A stretch of 24,304 nucleotides of DNA from an uncultured Oscillospiraceae bacterium (GTDB lineage Bacteria > Bacillota > Clostridia > Oscillospirales > Oscillospiraceae): contig CAKUBI010000028.1 of the NCBI GenBank assembly GCA_934636865.1, positions 1-24,304 on the forward strand, given 5' to 3'. The notes below the pieces were generated by a model that saw nothing but the letters and a program-made list of their open reading frames with translations, had not been told where the DNA came from and did not search any database. Every line of letters begins with the position of its first letter. Within the stretch, counting starts at the first letter, position 1. Of this stretch, positions 17,401 through 22,500 are shown in pieces. The translations under genes were made by a program, and so were the position numbers.

Positions 17401-17936
17401 ATGCCGATCTGGATGCCGATATCATGGGGCGCGGTGACCTCTTCGTTGTTCCGGTCATACAGAACGACTTTGATGGTCAGAATGCCGTTGTCCGCGTTTA
17501 ACGTCGTGGTCATGTGCAGCTGCAGGTCGTGGACGGAGGTATCCGCAGAACCGTCAGCCAAAAGGGACTCGCTTCCGGAGGCCAGCCGGTTCAGCGTCTG
17601 CGACAGATCGGCCATCTGGTACTCAATGGACAGCGCGTACATCAGCTGTTCCGCCGTGGCGGAACGGCCTGTAGCATCCACACGGATGCGCGTGTCCAGC
17701 TCGTCCGCGCTGCACTGGTTCAGCCACGCTACCAGTTCATCCAGGGAGGAAAGGCGCGTGCCGTCCTCCACCGTAAAGCTGTTGTCCCCGATCAGGGCGC
17801 CGTCGCCGTCCACCAGACCAAGCTCCAGCATCTGTGCGTACAGCGCTTCCTCCGGCTGCGCCGCAAAAGCGCTGACCGGAAGCATGGTGAGCGTCATGCA
17901 AAGGGTGAGAAAAATGCTGAGCAATCGTTTTTTCAT
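8457..17936 (-). CDS. Giant secreted SLH-anchored surface protein (3159 aa)
   Basis: This is a 3159-residue exported protein attached to the cell wall by three C-terminal SLH modules starting at residues 2986, 3047 and 3107 (PFADMLPGSYYYDAV, PFADVPTGSYYYDAV, PFADVKTGDYYAGAV). The start ATG at 17934-17936 follows GAGGAAC and opens a signal peptide (MKKRLLSIFLTLCM, cleavage likely after AFA at 25). Recognisable parts are these. Ig-like beta sandwiches occur in the first half, for example about 495-560 (VVPIVVTFSEPVYG) and 790-890. A glycine-rich region of alternating hydrophobic strands spans about 1790-1965. About six repeats resembling beta-propeller blades span 2018-2450 (PMISDDGRLLVYLSD, PVIAVNGSRAIAAW, PRLTTVGDQFVLGW). 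A CARDB-like sandwich lies near 2480-2580 and a cadherin-like sandwich near 2830-2905. An InlB-type repeat follows at 2913-2983 (TFETNGGS ... YTFTGWYADS). No enzymatic motif is evident. Adhesion, ligand sensing or matrix binding are guesses. The frame is uninterrupted over 9.5 kb. Confidence 0.93.
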   Translation of the reverse strand: MKKRLLSIFLTLCMTLTMLPVSAFAAQPEEALYAQMLELGLVDGDGALIGDNSFTVEDGTRLSSLDELVAWLNQCSADELDTRIRVDATGRSATAEQLMYALSIEYQMADLSQTLNRLASGSESLLADGSADTSVHDLQLHMTTTLNADNGILTIKVVLYDRNNEEVTAPHDIGIQIGMFADFLTPYQSDFYTDDDMPGGNYFKDFTISKGSGSVELNLSMDTLRGYLRSYEGHWDGYASVLFQARTAYGAAMPACAQSCTVRLAADSNADAIVSAITGSTQIGRRDGNGTSVVPYHLDWSQHDSATEKVTVNGTDYFKINTAVPAARGYSYDPSSIYNETHGWMDTFNQALKLGAGDPDDPKVNLANVTLWTKDGSREIKPMYISIMEGEDLVKIARSSWSYDTNDFSDSDDAAYLADLARVQEMDWDYANPSSLNFYKQVKNHNWRVRRFTNVKVPITPTDSNYVWYPQDWYLPVSWIAQNDDADIRPEEILIHGALTLADETAPTVVSVDTCARTPKYAGSTDYWYSSFYPGNVVPIVVTFSEPVYGDYELAYLDGTETKYLSTVNTGIGGIIDVTVSPSSGAVLSRTRVFYYPVSATDSAGIRVLGVKPVDENACKDAFGNKFKAQTDGAYKEFSTTVLGDGLYGGNLDDSFISLSAEIDPQDLGKANFQVELNNDETFQTKWLEWSQASDAGKVTVVLDGDPEQSAELHLDAAGTGSQQRYILTGSMTLPGVSEETSHTAELYFNDSLYYGACALFTQQPVTLADESAYTIGVNTDGWPSGIEQVVFLQDAEVPVLGFTDNNTGYTYSHLGTDDVQWTVSDPEILQLTAIEGGGTDLSLTQTVKAGIIPLKAGTATIFLQCGNNGKGTTTASNSITVTVKDSGRPSILFPAGADTVYARLGTDQTVHFASNLSEHGPADGRITAMLYAGSSIEENAEPVWKTTLERTAARVTIPGEQLAAVSKGEAPSYILRLTAEAEVDGVTRKLSTEAKLIVRSRPAVITLTGLDEPMFTSDQSIGIGWRVDNFDLTANEEECRFQFTVEKNGVPVYTTTEKAASGSYTLTPDTPEQLKDHYIVTAKAKNGADPTWSIASSTITVYRSGALDILVGGEKRDSVTLKNDISGATTTAPSVSTYSGETISGLTSAQAIANLRSELSLMESIGINFQEYDWSILYDTVRWSTSTGQGDAISDELQRAVSINYREGSLYAPLEQYSYTCYLPQTILLLCGLRDGGNTVTAVHSALPSLSSSVTVNVETLKDKLYLFQFTPAVRTELSYEDGQGQTHTLCSNDDGSLALFEPNGIASDLRAASVSGGVSYRGTVSPLSLKSGEGSGVRGELYPLNTAELRRAAAAQVQLLRPDGTPLANTDVTLRGGVYRNRYAAGSRDDAYCAGARFAKAAGQAASLDGTKDQTFTTDANGMLSVHMDLSQFTSKNDPGAVGVGDSLEFIFELRFSSGYYPEIITVDGSLTQRDAMRSGEDIVTLTAAGKEKPFVAVQTVSYTGREIDVRRHTGVVGPSSNYPSATLESSIMLWGVENVSFADTGYRFDLRAQETGVSVPEQKTVAVRDASYPFSSIPLVSNSVAITSASFRNYDGSRKTPLEAALYNGDGGLVCTVALPFGLADLTTIERVEEAPSVMSLMANLAAYGSVGGANTEYEYANKVSDGIMMDALSFLEKMGGETGLVKAILMPTEDPTRYEAYLWTGINTTKLEDLEYDRNGISLEPSYIGQDYDSLLGQVNDTFTLSDFQAMADGSYFDDRSSLYGAASGAIGLPVMLQLEGWVSTEIRYSFDKGQWQVLTTGGGFTAGAQLEFEKVLRCSAYGIPLTASFKVRGGATVDFQSAVRYAEQLGLAWNDDTANAVNDYLTALRINAYFEFFGGLGYDQGFTAKVGVFGTIEINNENRFLTRKYLKDPGARDVRGQFLQLDGEAGIRAALGVGPLVTELTLVSLGYGTAWRFNDWNEISDYWESASSGLGSTGWLDDDLAGRNAASYGSRSAIVAAEPVVRLQSRDYLSADDHAWLGGSGIALMSLDGAGKLQAVETNSYPFSTPMISDDGRLLVYLSDAGSTDVTDVEVRYSLSNGGAFPDGTAVPGGTDGFSGYGDSSLDFAGTGDFAGAVWLREAATLNLKAGTQLNEGQQTVLLNGLEVMASIWNGSEWVTTRLTENGSQEFEPVIAVNGSRAIAAWRAVQTDESAYAFTQNRILCKVFDGTGWSAENYTLYNGSAGEVTGMTAGMLADGTAAAAFSVKDADGGSDIYYTLVNTMDAALEDTAKTVRATTGACTDGAPRLTTVGDQFVLGWSSVRSSTGAEQHDVGLRVFDRTGAPRSVLPESLGDMVSTAAFDGQFTFVKGADTLDELSILWNDANAGSEENDVIRAVKFVPYDGGYLSSAAIEVAELPARTRLNHMDAFTVNDDGTGIRAVLQGTSYSSTEFDEVSYSYELDGALYSGAGRIPRQTVNLYSAAGTYADAVEIAAATVDYTTLTAGSYVPVSFTVANQGMHIIDRVTITLDGAGTQTFTGLAILPGQSKTLSAAARTGSEIEDLNYRVEAGFAGAAAQSVGGTVYLDYPDVGISALTVTREQDGLRTVLAHLYNQAAASLNKPDRRVVLGAYSDPECTMPVNGKYFEDGIADKAYERILTGGTLALIDGAGCTQEMTFDIEKYVSDAGLREIPDSGVVLFVKARIERQTDGEWITVPEADSQNNQKYVTFDSLLTRNENMPVTISAEMENGSTTTANVQVRNNSLQPRSSGNLTAALLDENGALLETKALGDLTLAAEEIRKNAIAFSRSGARVVLRYGEAASGKNTANAASITIDGLPLTMDSFDANDSATVKNVPAGQYLLTVIPESSGAAVAVNGKPAENGMAAVTGDFFTQTITVTITAPDGSAKRTYTICLSPASSQISDPERCCTLTFETNGGSEIAALRGLSGSTIDLAAFVPTRSGYTFTGWYADSALTERVTEVTLTGSRTVYAGWQEGASPFADMLPGSYYYDAVRWAVENGITAGTSAAAFSPDASCNRAQAVTFLWRAAGSPVPVSGEMPFADVPTGSYYYDAVLWAMESGITKGTGDTTFSPDAVCSRAQIVTFLWRSQKAPAAGAGNPFADVKTGDYYAGAVLWAVSENVTKGTSDTTFSPDADCTRAQIVTLIWRALAA

Positions 17937-17952
17937 GGTTGTTCCTCGCTTT

Positions 17953-17983
17953 CTTCCCGCACCGTCCCGTCCCCCGCGGGAAG
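17953..17983 (-). promoter_or_regulatory. Leader hairpin before the giant gene
   Basis: CTTCCCGC (17953-17960) and GCGGGAAG (17976-17983) form an 8-bp stem with a 15-base loop, close upstream of the GAGGAAC ribosome site. No clear sigma-A promoter is visible between tetR and the giant gene. Cotranscription with tetR is possible, and the hairpin could modulate translation or RNA stability. Confidence 0.35.
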
Positions 17984-18040
17984 CGCGTCAGCAGAAGGGG
18001 ATCGCACCGGAGCATCGCCCGGCGCAAGGGAGCACCCCTG

Positions 18041-18052
18041 CAATACGTATTG
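18041..18052. promoter_or_regulatory. Perfect 12-bp palindrome, candidate operator
   Basis: CAATACGTATTG is a perfect palindrome just past the tetR stop codon and 105 bases upstream of the giant gene's ATG. Its size and symmetry suit a TetR-type dimer site, but a single copy of 12 bases in AT-rich sequence could be chance. Confidence 0.35.
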
Positions 18053-18056
18053 ACTT

Positions 18057-18788
18057 TTATTTCTGCGTTTCCGGTACAATCCCCGTGAGGGAAAACTCAA
18101 AGTGCATCGCCAGCGCCTTGAACAGCTCCTGCATCACCTGTTCGGAGATCGTTCGGATATCCAGCCCTTCCACAAACCGGATCGCCTGCTCGATCTCCTC
18201 CTGCGGGACGTGATAGGCCCGCAGGCTCATCGTGAGGAACAGCCGCAGCTTTTTTTCCAGCGTGAAGCTCCCGCCGCACGGGTGCGCCATATAGCCGCGC
18301 ATGATACCGGCCGAGCCGATCTCCATGTCGTAGAAATCGCGCGCGGTCAGCTCCGGCTGGTAGGGGCCGAAGATCTGATACAGCTCCTTCGCCGTTTCCC
18401 GGAAGATGAATTTGGACGCTTCCTTCTGCGTGTATGCCTCGATGTAAATTTCCCGCAGGTTTTCGTTCAGCTCCGTCAGCGTCATCTGCAGCGAGGTCTC
18501 GACCGCGTAGACGCAAACCGGCGACAGCTTCGCAGCCGCAGCGCCTCGAGCCATAGCGAACTGGTTTTCAAACATGAACTCCACCAGCTCCGTCAATACG
18601 CCGTCCTTGGCGCGGAAGATATTCTGGAACTGGCTGTAGGATACGCCGGCCTTTTCGTTGATCTCCGACAGTGTGGTCTGCTTGTAGCCCTTTTCCAGAA
18701 ACAGCTTCACGCAGACGGCCAGGATCCGCTTTTTCGTGGGCAAGCTTGCGCTTGTAATGGTTATGTGGATCACTCCCTTCCGTTTCAT
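18057..18788 (-). CDS. TetR/AcrR-family transcriptional regulator
   Basis: This is a one-component repressor-type regulator, 243 residues. The N-terminal DNA-binding domain spans about residues 18-65: KKRILAVCVKLFLEKGYKQT, TLSEINEKAGVSYSQFQNIF (the recognition helix lies in SYSQFQNIF) and RAKDGVLTELVEFMFE. The remaining all-helical part is the ligand-binding and dimer domain and is too divergent to predict a ligand. The ATG at 18786-18788 has no convincing Shine-Dalgarno and lies only about 11 bases past the predicted transcription start, so initiation may be near-leaderless. A GGAAGGGAG sequence inside the frame suggests a later start, but no standard start codon is suitably placed. It sits between the kinase operon terminator and the giant SLH gene, all in the same orientation, so either neighbour may be its target. 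Confidence 0.9.
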   Translation of the reverse strand: MKRKGVIHITITSASLPTKKRILAVCVKLFLEKGYKQTTLSEINEKAGVSYSQFQNIFRAKDGVLTELVEFMFENQFAMARGAAAAKLSPVCVYAVETSLQMTLTELNENLREIYIEAYTQKEASKFIFRETAKELYQIFGPYQPELTARDFYDMEIGSAGIMRGYMAHPCGGSFTLEKKLRLFLTMSLRAYHVPQEEIEQAIRFVEGLDIRTISEQVMQELFKALAMHFEFSLTGIVPETQK

Positions 18789-18789
18789 T

Positions 18790-18834
18790 TGGTGTGCGCA
18801 CCATAATCATAGCATAGAAAAGGACCGGATGCAA
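18790..18834 (-). promoter_or_regulatory. tetR promoter with short dyad at the start site
   Basis: On the minus strand, TTGCAT (18829-18834) and TATGAT (18806-18811) are separated by 17 bases. The expected start site falls in the inverted repeat TGGTG-TGCG-CACCA (18790-18803), a plausible autoregulatory operator. The -35 element lies inside the loop of the upstream terminator. Confidence 0.5.
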
Positions 18835-18875
18835 CAGAAACTGCAAAATCGCTGTTTCTTTTTACCGGTCCTTTT
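18818..18875 (-). terminator. Terminator of the MMPL-GLUG-kinase operon
   Basis: AAAAGGACCGG (18818-18828) pairs perfectly with CCGGTCCTTTT (18865-18875). The 36-base loop contains a smaller AACAG/CTGTT pairing. Read on the minus strand the stem ends in CCTTTTC. It begins 25 bases past the kinase stop codon. Confidence 0.75.
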
Positions 18876-18899
18876 CGTATAAAGATGAAACCCGCTTTT

Positions 18900-19502
18900 T
18901 TACATCTGCCGGAAGCGTTCGGCGATGATCTCGGCCGCTTCGTCGGTCGAGACCGTGCCGGTGTCGAGATAGAGGTCGTAGCCGTTCGGCGCGCCCCAGA
19001 CGCGGCCCGTGTAGCTCTCGTAGTACTTGCGGCGCTGCTTGTCCATCTTGCGGATCAGGCGGATCGCCTGGTCGCGCGTGAGCTTCTCCTGCGCCATCTT
19101 GCGCTGGATGCGGTGCTCGTCCGGCGCGGCGACGAACACCTTCAAAAGCCGCACGTCCGCGTCCCGCAGCACATAGTCCGCACAGCGCCCCACGAACACA
19201 CACTCCTCGTGTCTGGCGATGCGGCGGATCTCGTGGCTCTGCAGGGCAAAGAGGACCTCGCTGGTCGGCTTGCCGCGCAGCACATGATAGTTGCCCTCAT
19301 GCACGGTCTGAAAAAGATAAGGATTCGTGGCCTTCTCGTCCGAGCCCGAGAGCGTCTTTTCCGACAGCTCGCCATACTCACAGGCAAGGCGGATCAGTTC
19401 TCTTTCATATACGCGGATGCCAAGAAGATCCGCTGTTTTGACCGCGACCTCGTGGCCGCCGCTGCCGAACTGGCGGCTGATGCTGATGATGCGATTTCCC
19501 AT
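18900..19502 (-). CDS. Cytidylate kinase-like family protein
   Basis: This is a 200-residue protein of the cytidylate-kinase-like family (Cytidylate_kin2 type). The nucleotide-binding loop is ISISRQFGSGGHEVA, with Gly13-Ser-Gly-Gly16, followed by ADLLGIRVYERELI. A second conserved block is CVFVGRCADYVLRD. An arginine-rich segment follows (KMDKQRRKYYESYTGRVWG), ending in DTGTVSTDEAAEII. Members bind a nucleotide, but their real substrates are generally undetermined, and they are distinct from housekeeping Cmk. The start ATG at 19500-19502 follows GGAAGGAAG and lies 17 bases past the GLUG gene's stop, so it is the last gene of that operon. Its partnership with a surface/export operon is unexplained; a signalling or small-molecule phosphorylation role is possible but unproven. 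Confidence 0.88.
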   Translation of the reverse strand: MGNRIISISRQFGSGGHEVAVKTADLLGIRVYERELIRLACEYGELSEKTLSGSDEKATNPYLFQTVHEGNYHVLRGKPTSEVLFALQSHEIRRIARHEECVFVGRCADYVLRDADVRLLKVFVAAPDEHRIQRKMAQEKLTRDQAIRLIRKMDKQRRKYYESYTGRVWGAPNGYDLYLDTGTVSTDEAAEIIAERFRQM

Positions 19503-19519
19503 ACTTCTTCCTTCCCTCT

Positions 19520-22500
19520 TTATTGTTTCAGCGCCGTGAGCGCCTGCTGGGAAAACGAGAATTCACGCGCGGCGGGCGTCAGCGTAGCGGAGACTGCCGC
19601 CGGCGCGTCGGTGAGGATCAGGTGCAGCGCGCCGCTGCACGACACGCTGACCGCTTCGAGCGTTCCGTCCTCGGAAACGCGCGCTTCGATATACCCGGAG
19701 GCGAACGAAACGTCCTGCTCGCTGATCGACGGGGCGATGGCCGCGGCCAGAGAACTCATGCCGTCCTGATCGAGCGTGAGCGTGTAGGCATAGCCGTCCG
19801 TCACGTGCGTGCAGCTTGCCGTGCCGTTGAGCAGCAGCTCATAGGTCAGATCGACGAGCTGCGCGGAATCGACCAGCTCCGCGCTGTCCACGCTTTCCCC
19901 GTCCGCGGTGCAGATCCTGCCGTTTGAGAAGTAGAATTCCAGCGTATTTTTGCGGATGCAGGCGATGTCCTGCCCGTCGTAGCTGCGGCGGTCATATTGC
20001 AGCGTATCGCTCACGACGATGGGCCCGCAGTCGGCGGAGAGCGCAATGTCGGCGGACAGCTCCTGCTGCTCCCGCAGCGCGGCAAGAGCCTGCATCAGCC
20101 GCAGCGTGTCGTCCGTGAGCATACCGCTCACCTCGTCCGTACCGGACTTCATCGCCTCGCGCACCGCGTCCGGGATCTCGGGCGCGGCGGACGTGCCGCG
20201 GAAGAGGACCGCCGCGTCCAGCTTGAGATCGCCCGCGCCTTCGGCGGAGAAGCGCAGCTCCATCAGCTCGCCGCTCTCGGCGACAAGGTCCACGCGCAGC
20301 GCATTGATCGCCGCCGCGTCCGCGATCTCGTCGGAAGCAAGGATGCGCAGCAGCGACGCTGCGTCCTCGCCATCGGCGGTCAGGGTGTAGATCTTCTCCT
20401 GCCCGTCCACCGACTTGCTGATCGTCAGGCTGCGGCAGAGCGCGGCGGTCTCGTCGAGCAGGGCGGAATAATCGGGATACGCGTCGAGCACGGGATAGGC
20501 GCGGCCGTTTTCCAGATAGATCACGCCGTTTGCGTAGTAGAGCACCGCGCCGCCGCGCTCGATGCACGTCACGCTCGTGTCGTCCGCCTTTGTGCGGGTG
20601 ACGGCGGCGCTCACCTGCGCGTTGAGCGTTCCACAGGAGGCGTCCGCGGTGACGTCCATCGCAAGGGGCTCCTCCTTCATGCGCGCTTCAATGAGATGAT
20701 AAGCCTCAAGATCCTTTTTCACGTCGGACTTGAGGAAAAACACCGCGGCGGCAGCGAGCAGCGCCAGCACCGTGATGAGCGCCGGGATCCAGCGGCGCTT
20801 TCTGCCGCGGCGCTTGACGGGCTTGACCGCGGGCTGCGTGAGCGCGTTTTTGCGCGCTTCGCGCTCCTCGCGCAGAAGACGCAGCTCCTCCTCGGCGCGC
20901 GCAAGGCGCGCTTCGATGGAATCGTCCGCCGGGGCGGGGCGCTCTTCTTCCGCGGAGGGTTCGGCGAGGATGTCCTCCACCGAGGGCGCTTCGTTCTGCG
21001 CCGTGTCTTCTGCCGGGGCGGGGGCTTTCTCCGTCATGGCCGCAGCAGTGACCGCCGCTGCAGCCTTTGCGCGCTTCTCCCTGCCGCGCAGGATCTGCTC
21101 CGCCTGTTCCACGGCGGCGCTCGCCTGCGCCGCACGGCGGCGCGCTCTGCGCTTGCTGCGTTTAATGAGAACGATGATGAGCACGATCAGCAGAATAAGG
21201 ACCGCAAACGCGCCGAGCCAGATCCCGCCGACGGCCAGCGTGCTCACCGCCGCGATCTCCACGCTCGTCCCCGCCACGGGGAAGGTGAGATAGCTGCCCA
21301 TCGTGCCGGTATCGACCGTGTGCCACGCGCCGCCCTGCCGGACGTAGATGCGCGGGCTGCTATAGCCGTCGGGCGGCAGGTAGCGCACGGTGTGCTCCTC
21401 CTGCCCGTCATCCGCAAGCTCGATGCTCCACTGCTCGAGCACCTCGCGGTTGGCGGTCAGCGGCGGCAGCTCTCCGCGCCCAAGGCAGGAGAAGTAGCCG
21501 CGCACGCGGTCGAAAAGCGTCCCGCTCTGCACGCCGAAGGCCTCGGGCGTGAGCGGCTCCGCCGTGACCTTGATCTCGTCGCCGTCGTTGTACTCACCCT
21601 CGACCAGGATCACCGAAAGGCCGCCCTCGCGCGTCTGCTCGGAGGCAAGGCCCGGCGTGAAGGCTTCATATTCCGCCGTTACAACGGTGTCGAAATGCAG
21701 ATTCGTCAGGTCCGTGCGGTCCCAGCGGCCATGGCAGCCGTCCTTATCCGGCACGTCGGGGATATCGTCCGCGCCGAAGGATGCGCCGTAGTCAAAGGTC
21801 CTGCGCAGCACCTCTTCGCCGTCGGCGATAAAGGTGAGCGTAAACGACTTCATGCCGTCGGGAAGATCGTCGAGCGCGTAGAGCTGCTCATAGGGAATGG
21901 GCTCGGCACGAGCGGCAAAGCCCTGGCGGTTGATGCCGGGAAGATCGTCGGAAACATAGTAGTTGTTGGCAAAAGCGCCCGTGTCGCTGCCGGAAACCGC
22001 GCCCACGTACTGCTGGCAGTCGTTGATCTCCACGAGCGAATAGTTCCAGTTCACGCTGCTCTTGCCGCCGTCCACGCTCTCCTGCACACCGGAGCCGACG
22101 ATACCGCCGACATACTTCTTGCCGCTGAGCGTGCACTTTGCGTAGCTGCCGTGCACCACGCCGCCCGTCACGCCCGCGATGCCGCCGACGTAGCTGCCGT
22201 TTTCGCTCTCCGCAGAGCCGTAGCCCTCGCAGCCGGTGACATAGCCGAGGTCCATGCGCCCCACGATGCCGCCGACATAGCTGCGCTTGCCGGAAATATC
22301 ACCTGTGTTGACGCACTTCTGCACGATGGATTTGTACTCATACTGCTTGCGGTAAAGGCTTGAAAGGTGCTCGGTGACGTCGTCCTCGGGGTCGAGGGAG
22401 TATTCAAGCGCCATCGAACCCGCGATGCCGCCGGTGTTGACGTCGCCGTACACCGCGGCGTTATTTTTGCTCAGCGACACCTTGCCGAGCGTGACCGCGT

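Noticed and set aside
19997..22363. 788-codon + strand frame opposite the GLUG gene
   Set aside because: Low-complexity Arg/Ala/His composition, no recognisable domain. The minus-strand frame carries GLUG motifs and membrane helices.
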